64,000 nucleotides of DNA from Belnapia mucosa (GTDB lineage Bacteria; Pseudomonadota; Alphaproteobacteria; Acetobacterales; Acetobacteraceae). Below are positions 37,213 to 46,082 of the stretch, piece by piece. Location: assembly GCF_016775475.1 (NCBI RefSeq), contig NZ_JAEUXJ010000003.1, forward strand, positions 230,933 to 294,932. The letters are read 5' to 3'. The translations under genes were made by a program, and so were the position numbers. Under the pieces are notes generated by a model. It worked only from the letters and a program-made list of their open reading frames with translations, did not search any database and was not told the origin of the DNA. The stretch's first letter is position 1; each line of letters starts with the position of its first letter.

Positions 37213-37956
37213 CTAAAGGCCCAGATAGACCTGCCGCACGAGGTCATTGTCATGCAGCGCGGCGGCGGATTCGGCCTCGAATTCGATATGGCCGTGGACG
37301 ATGACATAGCCGCGGTCGGCGAAGCGCACCGCCTGATGGAAATTCTGCTCGGCCATCAGCACGGTCAGGCCGAGCCGCGCCTTCATCTCGGCGATCATCT
37401 CCATCGTCCGCGCCACCATGATCGGCGCCAGCCCCACCGAGGGCTCGTCCACCAGCAGGATGCGCGGCGCCGACATCAGCGCCCGGCCGAGCGCCACCAT
37501 CTGCTGCTCGCCCCCGCTCATGCTGCCGACGAGCTGCGCCCGGCGCTCCGCGAGGCGCGGGAAGAGTTCGTAGCAGAGCGCGAGATTCTCCCCCATCGCC
37601 GCCCGCGCCGTCGCCCGGTAGGCGCCCAGCCGCAGATTCTGCTCGACGCTGAGCCGGGGAAACAGCCGCCGCCCCTCCGGCACCAGCACGATGCCGAGTT
37701 CCACCACCTGCTCGGGCGAAAGGCCGACCAGCTCGGTCTCCTGTCCCTCGATGCCTGCGCGGATGCGGCCGGCGGTGGCGCGGATCTGGCCCATGATGCT
37801 GCGCATCAGCGTCGTCTTGCCATTGCCGTTGGTGCCGAGCAGCACCACCGTCTGCCCCGCCGGCACGCTGAGCGAGACGCCCTGCAACACCCGCACCGCG
37901 CCATAGCCGGCATCGAGGCCCGTGATCTGGAGGCTATTGCCGGCCAAGATAGGCAT
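37213..37956 (-). CDS. livF: Branched-chain-type ABC transporter ATPase LivF
   Basis: The 247-aa ATPase has Walker A GTNGNGKTTL, LVPEGRRLFPRLSVEQNLRLGA (typical LivF), signature SMSGGEQQMVALGRAL and Walker B ILLVDEPSVGLAP. The start at MPILAGNSLQITGLDAGYG overlaps livG by 23 bp. It is the last gene of the SBP-H-M-G-F train and energises uptake with LivG. Confidence 0.95.
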   Translation of the reverse strand: MPILAGNSLQITGLDAGYGAVRVLQGVSLSVPAGQTVVLLGTNGNGKTTLMRSIMGQIRATAGRIRAGIEGQETELVGLSPEQVVELGIVLVPEGRRLFPRLSVEQNLRLGAYRATARAAMGENLALCYELFPRLAERRAQLVGSMSGGEQQMVALGRALMSAPRILLVDEPSVGLAPIMVARTMEMIAEMKARLGLTVLMAEQNFHQAVRFADRGYVIVHGHIEFEAESAAALHDNDLVRQVYLGL

Positions 37957-38650
37957 CCTCCACCTCGCGGAGCGCCAGCACCTCGCGCGGCGCGCCATCG
38001 GCGATTTTGCGGCCGGCGACGAAGACGACCAGCCGCTCGGCGAAGGCCGTGACCGCGCGCATGATATGCTCGATCATGATGATGGCGGTGCCGGCGGCAT
38101 TCAGCCGGAACAGCAGGGCGAGGATCTGGTCCACCTCGGCATTCGACAGGCCCGCCATCGCCTCATCGGCGATCAGCAGCTTGGGGTCCAGCGCGATGGC
38201 GCGGGCCAGTTCCAGCCGGCGCAGCTCGACCTGCGTCAGCTCCTTCGGCAGGCAGTCCGCCTTGCCGGCCATCTCCACCTGTTCCAGGCATTGCATGGCG
38301 CGCGCCGTGGCGGAGCCGGGCTGGCTGGCGAAGAGCACCGGCACCCGCACATTCTCCAGCACCGAGAGGCTGGCGAAGGGCTGCGGCAGCTGGAAGGTCC
38401 GCGCCAGGCCAAGCCGCGCCCGGCGATGCGGCTTCAGCCCGTTCAGCGCCTGGCCACCGAGCGTCACCCTTCCGTCATGGGCCGCGAAATCGCCGGAGAT
38501 GCAGTTGACGAAGGTGGACTTGCCGGAGCCGTTGGGGCCGATCAGCCCCAGCCTCTCCCCGGCCCGCAATTCGAGATCGACGGCCTGGAGCGCGGTGAAG
38601 CCGCCGAAGCGCTTGCCGACGCCCTCGGCACGGAGAAGGACCTCGCTCAT
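37934..38650 (-). CDS. livG: Branched-chain-type ABC transporter ATPase LivG
   Basis: The 238-aa ATPase has Walker A GPNGSGKSTFVNCISG, RTFQLPQPFASLSVLENVRV, a signature region replaced by LPKELTQVELRRLELARAIALDPKLL (no canonical LSGGQ: it reads LTQVELRRLE), and Walker B LLIADEAMAGLSNAEVD. The altered signature and Ala for Pro in the Walker B neighbourhood set it apart from most LivG proteins. The start overlaps livM by ATGA. Confidence 0.92.
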   Translation of the reverse strand: MSEVLLRAEGVGKRFGGFTALQAVDLELRAGERLGLIGPNGSGKSTFVNCISGDFAAHDGRVTLGGQALNGLKPHRRARLGLARTFQLPQPFASLSVLENVRVPVLFASQPGSATARAMQCLEQVEMAGKADCLPKELTQVELRRLELARAIALDPKLLIADEAMAGLSNAEVDQILALLFRLNAAGTAIIMIEHIMRAVTAFAERLVVFVAGRKIADGAPREVLALREVEDAYLGRQ

Positions 38651-39630
38651 CGCCGGCGGAACCAGCCGAGGATGCCGCGCGGCGCCACGGCGACGAAGAT
38701 CACCAGCATCCAGCCGACGATCCAGAGGTTGAGCGCCGAGGAGATCGTCACCGTCGCCGCCTGCTGGAGCGAGGCGAGCAGCACCGCGCCGATCACCGGC
38801 CCGGCCCAGGTGCCGGCGCCGCCGATCAGCGGCATGGCGATGGCATTCACCGCATAGGCCAGGCTGAAGGCGGCTTCCGGGTTCAGGTAGCCGCTGTAAT
38901 AGGGCAGCGGCGCCCCGGCCACCGCCATCAGCGCACCGCAGAGAGCGGTCGCCACCAGCTTCAGCCGCATGGTCGGCACGCCGACCGCTTCGGCGGCCCT
39001 CTCGTTGTCACGGATGGCCTGGAGCCCGCGCCCGAGCCGCGTCAGCTCCACCGTGCGGGCGATGCCGACGGCAATGATGGCGAGGCCGAGCATGACCAGG
39101 AACAGGTATTCGCCATAGCTGACGAAGGGCGCCACTTCGCGCGGCCGGACGACATAGGCGCCGCGGGAGCCGCCGACATAGTCCCAGTTCACCACCAGCG
39201 TCTGCAGCACGACGGCGAGGCAGAGCGTGGCGATGGAGAAATAGACCCCGCGCAGCCGGAGCGTGAGGTAGCCCGTGCCGAGGCCGAGCAGCGCCCCCAC
39301 CACCGCCGCGGCGAGGATGCCCGGCAGCAGGTCCAGCCCGGTCGATTGCCGCAGCGCGATGGCGGTATAGGCGCCGGCCGCCATGAAGCCGGCGGCGCCG
39401 AAATTCACATAGCCCGCATAGCCGCCGAGGATGTTCCAGGCCGTCGCCAGCACGACATATTGCAGGATGAAGTAGCCGGCAAAATAGGCGTAGTCGTTGC
39501 CGAGTGCCCGCAGCCCGAAGAAGAGCAGCCCGGCCAGCACCAGCGCGCCGAGCCAGAAGGCCAGATGCCCACGCGAGGCCCGCGGCAGCGCGGCCGGCGC
39601 CGGGGCGAGGGGCAGGGAGGCGTCGCTCAT
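38647..39630 (-). CDS. livM: Branched-chain-type ABC transporter permease LivM
   Basis: The 327-aa polytopic permease has about nine helices with the LivM motif GYAGYVNFGAAGFMAAGAYT and the C-terminal VELTRLGRGLQAIRDNERAAEAVGVPTMRLKL coupling loop that contacts the ATPases. It overlaps livH and livG by 4 bp each. It forms the channel with LivH for amino acids or, in related systems, aromatic acids and amides. Confidence 0.95.
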   Translation of the reverse strand: MSDASLPLAPAPAALPRASRGHLAFWLGALVLAGLLFFGLRALGNDYAYFAGYFILQYVVLATAWNILGGYAGYVNFGAAGFMAAGAYTAIALRQSTGLDLLPGILAAAVVGALLGLGTGYLTLRLRGVYFSIATLCLAVVLQTLVVNWDYVGGSRGAYVVRPREVAPFVSYGEYLFLVMLGLAIIAVGIARTVELTRLGRGLQAIRDNERAAEAVGVPTMRLKLVATALCGALMAVAGAPLPYYSGYLNPEAAFSLAYAVNAIAMPLIGGAGTWAGPVIGAVLLASLQQAATVTISSALNLWIVGWMLVIFVAVAPRGILGWFRRR

Positions 39631-40511
39631 GCCAGCTTCCCGAACAGGCCTTGCGGCCGGAAGGCCAGCACCAGCAGCAGCCAGCCGAAGGCGACCGCCG
39701 GCGACCAGGAGGGGCCGTAGAAGGTTGCCGTCACATTCTCCACCACGCCAAACAGGAAGGCGGCGAGGATGCAGCCCGGCAGGCTGCCCATCCCGCCCAT
39801 GATGCAGACGGCGAAGACCCGGCCGATGAAGACCTGGCCGGAGGAAGGCTCCACCGGCTGCACCACCACCAGCGCCCCGCCGGCGATGGCCGCAAGCGCG
39901 ATGGAGAGGCCGAAGGCGAAGCGTTTGATCCGCACTGGATTCACCGCCATCAGCCGCAGCGCCTCGGCATCCTGGGCAACGGCGGCGATGGCGAGGCCGG
40001 TGAAGCTGCGCCGGAGGAAGAGCCAGAGCGCGCCGATCGCCGCCATGGCGAACAACCCCGGCACCAGCATGCGCAGCGGCACATCCACCTCGCCGAGGCG
40101 GAGCGTGACATAGGCATAGGCGGGGTCGAGGAAGCGCTGCTCCGGCCCGAAGGCCATGACCAGCCCGACCTCGATGATGAACATCACCCCGAAGAAGAAG
40201 GCGAGGCCTTGCAGCGCCTCATCTCCTCGCCGTTCGAAGAAGTGGTGGTACATCGCATAGATGGCGGTGCCGAGCAGGTAGAAGGGCACCGCCAGCAGCA
40301 GCGCCGCCAGCAGCGGGTCGATGCCGAGCGCGGTGCCGAGCAGCACCGTCAGGAAGCCGCCCGCCACCATCAGCGCCGGATGCGCGATGTTGACGATGTC
40401 GAGCATGCCGAAGGAGATGGCGAGGCCGGCGGCCGCGGCGGCATAGATGCCGCCGATCAGCAGGCCGGAGACGACCCCGTTCAGCAGGAGAATCAGGTCG
40501 CCGCCGTCCAT
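39627..40511 (-). CDS. livH: Branched-chain-type ABC transporter permease LivH
   Basis: The 294-aa permease shows LivH features: LLNGVVSGLLIGGIYAAAAAGL at the N terminus, FGMLDIVNIAHPALMVAGGF, and FTGLAIAAVAQDAEALRLMAVNPVRIKRFAFGLS as the coupling loop. The ATG at 40511 fits the helix start; the reading upstream overlaps the preceding receptor gene in another frame. It follows the receptor gene by 4 bp. Confidence 0.95.
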   Translation of the reverse strand: MDGGDLILLLNGVVSGLLIGGIYAAAAAGLAISFGMLDIVNIAHPALMVAGGFLTVLLGTALGIDPLLAALLLAVPFYLLGTAIYAMYHHFFERRGDEALQGLAFFFGVMFIIEVGLVMAFGPEQRFLDPAYAYVTLRLGEVDVPLRMLVPGLFAMAAIGALWLFLRRSFTGLAIAAVAQDAEALRLMAVNPVRIKRFAFGLSIALAAIAGGALVVVQPVEPSSGQVFIGRVFAVCIMGGMGSLPGCILAAFLFGVVENVTATFYGPSWSPAVAFGWLLLVLAFRPQGLFGKLA

Positions 40512-40515
40512 CGGT

Positions 40516-41778
40516 TCAGGCCGGCGCGCCGTAGGGAGCACGCAGCTCCCCGGATTTCAGGCTCTCGGGGTAGAGGATCACCTTGGCGCCCGGCCGCTTG
40601 TATTTCTCCAGGTCGCCGTCGGTGATGCCCTGGAACTGGACCAGCAGGTTGCGCGGCTCCGCCCATTCGCCGCTGGCGCCGAATTTGAGGTCGCCGACCA
40701 CGGTCTTGAAGACATTGGCATGCATGTCGGCGGCCAGCGCCGCCTGGTCCGGCTTGCCGACGCGGGCCAGCGCCTGTTCGATCACCTGCATCTGCGCATA
40801 GGCATAGGGCTGGAGGTAATTGCCCAGCACATCCACCTGCTCCGCTGCGGCGCGGGCCCGATACTTCTCCTGGAAGGCGCGGACGCCGGGGAAGTCCATC
40901 GTCGGCTCGTTCGAATAGACGTCCCAATTGACCAGGTTGTTCAGGATCGGGCCGAGCTGCGCCTGCACGGCTGCGATCTGCGGCCCGACCATGCCGCCGC
41001 CGAGCATCTGCGCCGAGAGCCGCAACTCACTGATCGCCCGCAGCAACCCGTTGGAATCCGGCGGATAGGAGCCGAGAAAGACGAGATCCGGCCGCGTCGC
41101 CGCCAGCGCCCGCACGGTCGGCGCGAAATCCACCGTGGTCGGCGGGTAGGACCGGTCATAGACGATGCGCAGCCCGCGCTGCCGGCCGAGGAAGCGGGCG
41201 CTGTCAGCGGCCTTCTGGGCGAATTCATTGTCCACCGCGAGGATGGCGAGCGTCCGCGGCGGCGTCGGCAGCTTCGCCGCCACCTCGAAGAAACCGCGCG
41301 CATAGGTCGAGCGGATGTCGTCGCCGGTGACGTTCATGCTGAAATAGCGGTCGTATTTGAAGGCCTCGTTCACCCCAGCCCCAAAAAGCGAGACATAGGC
41401 CATGCCCCGCTGCATCACGACCGGCATGGAGGGCGCGATCATCACCGTGGCATAGGAAGAGGTGACGATGTCCACCCGGTCCACATCGAGCAGCTTGGTA
41501 TAGAGGCCGGGAACATTCGCCGGCGCGCTCTGGTCGTCGTAATAGACCAGCTCGACCGGGCGGCCATTGATGCCGCCGCGGGCATTCACATCCTCCTGCC
41601 AGATCTTGTGCGCGAGCAGAGAGGAGCGGCCATTCGGCGCGAGGCCGCCCGAGAGTGACATGGAATAGCCGATGCGGATCGGGTTCGCCGGCTGGGCGAA
41701 GGCGAGGCCCGGGGCGGCGGCAATTACCGTGGCCCCGGCGGCGAGCCGGCCCAGCTCGCGCCTTGTCATCCTGGTCAT
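40516..41778 (-). CDS. Branched-chain-type ABC transporter substrate-binding protein
   Basis: The 420-aa receptor has a Tat-like signal peptide (TRRELGRLAAGATVIAAAPGLAFA) and a type-1 (Leu/Ile/Val-binding fold) periplasmic domain: IRIGYSMSLSGGLAPNGRS, NGRPVELVYYDDQS, VDIVTSSYATVMIAP, and LRAISELRLSAQMLGGGMVGPQIA. The ligand need not be an amino acid; many such receptors with adjacent ring-cleavage genes bind aromatic acids. A second ATG three codons in is equally possible. It is 29 bp from the dioxygenase gene on the same strand. Confidence 0.93.
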   Translation of the reverse strand: MTRMTRRELGRLAAGATVIAAAPGLAFAQPANPIRIGYSMSLSGGLAPNGRSSLLAHKIWQEDVNARGGINGRPVELVYYDDQSAPANVPGLYTKLLDVDRVDIVTSSYATVMIAPSMPVVMQRGMAYVSLFGAGVNEAFKYDRYFSMNVTGDDIRSTYARGFFEVAAKLPTPPRTLAILAVDNEFAQKAADSARFLGRQRGLRIVYDRSYPPTTVDFAPTVRALAATRPDLVFLGSYPPDSNGLLRAISELRLSAQMLGGGMVGPQIAAVQAQLGPILNNLVNWDVYSNEPTMDFPGVRAFQEKYRARAAAEQVDVLGNYLQPYAYAQMQVIEQALARVGKPDQAALAADMHANVFKTVVGDLKFGASGEWAEPRNLLVQFQGITDGDLEKYKRPGAKVILYPESLKSGELRAPYGAPA

Positions 41779-41807
41779 TCTTATTTTCCTCCCCAGGCCT
41801 CCGGCGG

Positions 41808-42722
41808 TTACTCCGCCGCGGGCATCAGTCGTGACGGATCCGCCCCCACCCGGCCGCTGTCATTCCCGCTGCCCTGGCGCGAAAGGCAGAAATCGTAGCG
41901 GATGCCGGGCAGGTCGGGCCGCGGCGAATCCGGCAGGCCCATCGCCTCCTGGATCACCAGGGATTGCGAGACGCCGAAGACGGTGTCGGAACCGATATTG
42001 GGGTCGTCGCCGAAATACAGCGCCGTCACCAGATCGCGGTAGCCGGGGGCGGCGACCAGCACATGGATATGCGCCGGCCGCATCCCATGCCGGTTCTGCC
42101 GGTGCACCATCTGGCCGACCGGCCCGTCCATCGGGATGCTGTAGCCGATCGGCTTCACCGTCCGCAGGTGGAAGCGGCCCTGGTCATCGGCACGGAAGCG
42201 GCCGCGCATGTCCATCACTGTCGCATCGCGGGCCTGGAGGTCGTAGAGGCCCTCGGCATTGGTCTGCCAGACATCGATCTCGGCGCCGGGCACGGGCTGG
42301 CCCGTGCTGTCCGTCACCTGGCCGAAGATCACCACCTCGGTCCCCTGGGTGTCGTGCACGGCGATGCTCTCGCCCGGGGCGAATTCGGGTGCCTTCTCGC
42401 GGAAGAAGGGGCCGAGCAGGCTGGTCTCGGTCCCCGCCGCCTCGCGCCCCTCGGCATCGTGCATGACATTGACCAGGCGGGAAAGGCCGAGCACGTCCGA
42501 GAGCAGGATGAATTCCTGCCGGAAGGGCGTGCAGGCCTGGCCGACCGCGGTGAGGAAGGCGATCCCGGCCAGCCATTCATCCGGCTTCAGATTCACCTCG
42601 CGGGCGAATTCATGCAGGTGGCGGGTCGCCGCCATCATGATCTCGCGCAGTCGGGGATCGGGCGTCCTGGCGATCTGGGCCAGCGCTTCCGCGGTGACGC
42701 TGTCACGGTCGAGGTCCTGCAT
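41808..42722 (-). CDS. Intradiol ring-cleavage dioxygenase (hydroxyquinol/catechol 1,2-dioxygenase-like)
   Basis: The 304-aa non-haem Fe(III) enzyme has the Fe ligands Tyr160 (AEGLYDLQ), Tyr194 (IGYSIP), His218 and His220 (RPAHIHV). The N-terminal helical domain (EALAQIARTPDPRLREIMMAATRHLHEFAREVNL) is the dimerisation part of catechol/hydroxyquinol 1,2-dioxygenases, and GPFFREKAPEF is a typical linker. It opens a catechol or hydroxyquinol ring to a muconate or maleylacetate. It has no neighbouring muconate cycloisomerase or maleylacetate reductase. It is in a same-strand train with a cupin upstream and an ABC importer downstream. Confidence 0.93.
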   Translation of the reverse strand: MQDLDRDSVTAEALAQIARTPDPRLREIMMAATRHLHEFAREVNLKPDEWLAGIAFLTAVGQACTPFRQEFILLSDVLGLSRLVNVMHDAEGREAAGTETSLLGPFFREKAPEFAPGESIAVHDTQGTEVVIFGQVTDSTGQPVPGAEIDVWQTNAEGLYDLQARDATVMDMRGRFRADDQGRFHLRTVKPIGYSIPMDGPVGQMVHRQNRHGMRPAHIHVLVAAPGYRDLVTALYFGDDPNIGSDTVFGVSQSLVIQEAMGLPDSPRPDLPGIRYDFCLSRQGSGNDSGRVGADPSRLMPAAE

Positions 42723-42812
42723 GGCCTCTGTCCTCCCTGCTTCCAGAACGATGCCTGCGCGGCGCGGCGCCGGTCAATCCTGCCGGTCAGGCCCGGCCGT
42801 CACGTCCTGCCG

Positions 42813-43232
42813 TCAGGCCTTTGGGGGCGGCTCGCAGGGATGCGTCGCCATGTCGCCGGGGATCGAGAGTTCCAGGATCTCGACATCGTCCGAGGTCGCG
42901 ATCTCGTTGTGCTTCATCCCGCCGGGGATGAGGATGGCATCGCCAGCCTCGGAGCGGGTGCGGGTGCCGTCCTCAAATTCCAGATCCACCCAGCCTTTCA
43001 GGATGTAGATGAACTGCGCCTCGCATTGATGGGTGTGCCAGCCGGTCGGCTCGGTCATGCCGGTGATGGCTTCCATCACCTGGGCGCGCAGCTTGCCGCC
43101 GGTGGCGGCCTGGACGCCGAGGTCGCGGTAGCGGAAGAATTTGCGCCGCCCCTTCACGAAGGGCTGGTCGGCCTTCTTCGCCACGGTGAGCGTGATCCCA
43201 GGGCGCGACGCGCCCCCGACGGAACCATCCAT
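42813..43232 (-). CDS. Cupin-domain protein
   Basis: The 139-aa single-cupin protein has WHTHQCEAQFIYILKGWVDLEFEDGTR (first metal-binding motif H-x-H with Glu) and GDAILIPGGMKHNEIATSDDVEILEL (second motif with His). Conserved His and Glu residues fit a metal-binding beta barrel. Possible roles are a dioxygenase, isomerase or ligand sensor. The ATG has a strong GGAGGAGGATG site. It lies 90 bp upstream of the ring-cleavage gene and is probably in the same operon, but the reaction is unknown. Confidence 0.85.
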   Translation of the reverse strand: MDGSVGGASRPGITLTVAKKADQPFVKGRRKFFRYRDLGVQAATGGKLRAQVMEAITGMTEPTGWHTHQCEAQFIYILKGWVDLEFEDGTRTRSEAGDAILIPGGMKHNEIATSDDVEILELSIPGDMATHPCEPPPKA

Positions 43233-43311
43233 GGGACATCCTCCTCCGGTGTCTCCGCACCTGAGGAAAGGCTACACCCGGACGGCCCCGCGGCAAGCGG
43301 TATTAGGATGG

Positions 43312-44628
43312 TTAGCGCTCCGGCCCCTCCTGCTGCCGCTCGAACCGCACCCGGTCGTCGGGAGCGAGGCGCACGGTCACATGGATGGCATCGTCGCTGT
43401 CCTGCCGCCCGATCACCTCGCCATGGCCATAGAGCCAGGCGAGCTGCGCCCCGTCCGAGGCGGGGATGTCGTAGCCGACGGTCACGAAACCCTCCGAGAG
43501 CCGCGCATCCACCGCGCCGAGCAGCTGGCCCAGCCCCTCGCCGGTCAGGGCGGAGGTGGCGATGGTGCCTGCCCGGGCATCGACCGCGCCGGTTCCGCCG
43601 AGCAGGTCGGCCTTGTTCAGCACCTCGATGGTCCGGCGCTGCCAGTCGGCGGCCAGCATCCCGTCGCGCGCCATGCCATCCAGCACCGTGATCACATCGG
43701 CCCGCTGCGCCGCACTGTCGGGATGGGCGGCGTCGCGGATATGCAGGATGAGGTCGGCCTCCGCCACCTCCTCCAGCGTGGCGCGGAAGGCGGCGACCAG
43801 CTCGGTCGGCAATTCGGAGACGAAGCCGACCGTGTCCGAGAAGATGATCCGCCGGCCGGAGGGCAGCACGCGGCCGCGCAAGGTCGGGTCGAGCGTGGCG
43901 AAGACCTGGTCGGCGGCATGCACGCCGGCGCCGGTCAGGGCGTTGAACAGCGTGGACTTGCCGGCATTGGTATAGCCGACCAGCGCGACCAGCGGGAAAG
44001 GCACGCGCCGCCGCGCGGCGCGATGCAGGCCGCGGGTCCGGCGCACCTCATCGAGCTCGTGCCGCAGCCGGGCGATGCGGTCGCCGATCAGCCGCCGGTC
44101 GGCCTCGATCTGCGTCTCGCCGGGGCCGCCGAGGAAGCCGAAGCCGCCGCGCTGCCGGCCCAGATGGGTCCAGGACCGCACCAGCCGGCTGCGCTGGTAT
44201 TGCAGATGCGCCAATTCCACCTGGAGCGCGCCTTCCCGCGTCCGCGCCCGTTCGCCGAAGATGTCGAGGATGAGGCCGGTGCGGTCGATGACCTTGCAGG
44301 CCCAGGCTTCCTCGAGATTGCGCTGCTGCACCGGAGAGAGTGGCGCATCCACCACCGCGAGCTCGATCGATTCCTGCTTCAAGGCTTCGCCCAGGCTCTC
44401 GACCTGGCCGGAGCCGAGCAGGGTCGCCGGCCGCGGCGTCCGCAGCGTGAGTGTGGCCTGGTGGCGGATATCGAGGCCGATGGATCGCGCCAGCTCCACC
44501 GCCTCGGCCAGCCGCACCTCGGCGCTGCGGCCGGTCGCGCCGGACTTGTCCCAGGGCAGGATGACGGCGGTGCGGGTCGGGGCCGCCGCGGTCTCGTGCG
44601 GACCCGAGGGGCGGTGGGATTCGGGCAT
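43312..44628 (-). CDS. hflX: GTPase HflX
   Basis: The 438-aa GTPase binds the 50S subunit and rescues or splits stalled ribosomes. The N-terminal domain has ATLLGSGQVESLGEALKQ and NPL-like PLSPVQQRNLEEAWACKVIDRTGLILDIF, the linker GGPGETQIEADRR, and the G domain has GYTNAGKSTLFNALTG, DTVGFVSELP and NKADLL. The ATG at 44628 follows GGAGG with 8 nt spacing. Hfq, commonly just upstream in related genomes, is absent here; instead an MFS transporter gene is divergent. Confidence 0.95.
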   Translation of the reverse strand: MPESHRPSGPHETAAAPTRTAVILPWDKSGATGRSAEVRLAEAVELARSIGLDIRHQATLTLRTPRPATLLGSGQVESLGEALKQESIELAVVDAPLSPVQQRNLEEAWACKVIDRTGLILDIFGERARTREGALQVELAHLQYQRSRLVRSWTHLGRQRGGFGFLGGPGETQIEADRRLIGDRIARLRHELDEVRRTRGLHRAARRRVPFPLVALVGYTNAGKSTLFNALTGAGVHAADQVFATLDPTLRGRVLPSGRRIIFSDTVGFVSELPTELVAAFRATLEEVAEADLILHIRDAAHPDSAAQRADVITVLDGMARDGMLAADWQRRTIEVLNKADLLGGTGAVDARAGTIATSALTGEGLGQLLGAVDARLSEGFVTVGYDIPASDGAQLAWLYGHGEVIGRQDSDDAIHVTVRLAPDDRVRFERQQEGPER

Positions 44629-44861
44629 GGATACTGCCTCCGGCTGGCGTGGTCTGGCGGCGGTAACGCGGCATGGTGGCGGCGCGTTGGGCCACAAAGG
44701 GGCAATATCAGCGTTGTACGCTGCCGCACGCCGGCGGCCGTCTGCGTCATGATCCGGAACTCCCGATCGCGCTGTGGCGATGGATGCGCGAGTGGCACGG
44801 AGCGTGGCATGCCGGAAGGACAGGCAGCGAAAGTTTGGGGCGGGCTCGAAAGCGGGGCCGA

Positions 44862-46082
44862 ATGAGGCCCGGCCGGGCGCTGGATGTCCTCAACGTCCTG
44901 CTTTCCGATGTCCGCTACGGGCTCGGCGCCTATCTCGGCGTCTATCTGATGACCGAGCATCACTGGGATCCGGCGCATATCGGCTTCGCCCTGTCGATCG
45001 GCGGGCTGGTCGGGCTGCTGGCGCAGACACCGATCGGCCTGCTGGTCGATGTCATCCGCGCCAAGCGCGCGCTGCTGGCCGGCGCCGTGCTGGTGGTGAC
45101 GGCAAGCTGCCTCGTCATCCCGCTGGCGCCGGGCTTCGGCGCGGTCACGGCGGCCGGGGTGGTGGGCGGCGTGGCCGGCGCCTCCATCGCGCCGACGCTC
45201 GCCGCCATCTCGCTCGGCATCGTCGGTCCCGCCGGCTTCGCCCGCCGCGCCGGGCGGAACGAGGCGCTGTTCCATCTCGGCAATGCGGCGGTGAATGTCG
45301 TGATCCTGGTGACGGCGCCGCTGCTCGGCACGCCGGTGCTGTTCTGGGTGATGGCCACGACCGGGTTGCTGAGCGCGCTCGCCGCCATGGCGATCCCGGA
45401 ATCGGCGATCGATCATGACACGGCGCGCGGGCTGGTGCCCGGGATCCAGCATGTGGACCAGGCCGCTGCCTGGCGGATGCTGCTGCACAGCCGGCCGCTG
45501 CTCGCCTTCGCCCTGTGCGGGGCGCTCTTCCACCTCGCCAATGCCTCGATGCTGTCGCTGGTGGCGCAGAAGCTGGCCTTGCAGAATATCGGCTGGGGCG
45601 TGGCGCTGACCGCCATCTGCGCCATCACCGCGCAGAGCGTCATGGTGCCGACCGCGGCGCTGGCCGGGGCGCGGGCCGATGCCTGGGGCCGCCGGCCGCT
45701 GCTGCTGCTGGCCTTCCTGGCCCTGGTGCTGCGCGGCCTGCTCTATTCCGTCTCGGACTGGGCACCCTGGCTCGTCGCGGTGCAATTGCTCGATGGGCTG
45801 GCGGCGGGGCTGATCGGCGCGCTCTTCCCGGTGGTGGTGGCGGATCTCACCCGTGGCAGCGGGCATTTCGCCGCGGCGCAATGCGCGGTCGGGACGGTGC
45901 ATGCGGTGGGCGGCGTGGCCAGCGGGGCGCTGGCCGGCTGGGTCGCGTTGCGGGCCGGCTACGATGCTGCCTTCCTCGTCCTCGCCGCCATCGCCGCCTT
46001 GGGCGCGCTGCTGTTCTGGCTCACTGTGCCGGAGAGCCGCGGCGCCCCCGCCCTGACTGATCCTGAAGGAATTCCCGCATGA
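44862..46082 (+). CDS. Major facilitator superfamily transporter
   Basis: The 406-aa inner-membrane protein has about 12 hydrophobic helices. It begins MRPGRALDVLNVLLSDVRYGLGAYLGVYL and has the MFS loop motif GLLVDVIRAKRALLAGA between helices 2 and 3, repeated as ADAWGRRPLLLLA in the second half. The pattern suits a 12-helix drug-efflux-like or sugar-porter-like member; the substrate is unknown. Start: ATG 44862 with a GGGG site; an in-frame ATG about 18 codons upstream is possible. Its stop overlaps the next ATG (ATGA). Confidence 0.88.
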   Translation: MRPGRALDVLNVLLSDVRYGLGAYLGVYLMTEHHWDPAHIGFALSIGGLVGLLAQTPIGLLVDVIRAKRALLAGAVLVVTASCLVIPLAPGFGAVTAAGVVGGVAGASIAPTLAAISLGIVGPAGFARRAGRNEALFHLGNAAVNVVILVTAPLLGTPVLFWVMATTGLLSALAAMAIPESAIDHDTARGLVPGIQHVDQAAAWRMLLHSRPLLAFALCGALFHLANASMLSLVAQKLALQNIGWGVALTAICAITAQSVMVPTAALAGARADAWGRRPLLLLAFLALVLRGLLYSVSDWAPWLVAVQLLDGLAAGLIGALFPVVVADLTRGSGHFAAAQCAVGTVHAVGGVASGALAGWVALRAGYDAAFLVLAAIAALGALLFWLTVPESRGAPALTDPEGIPA

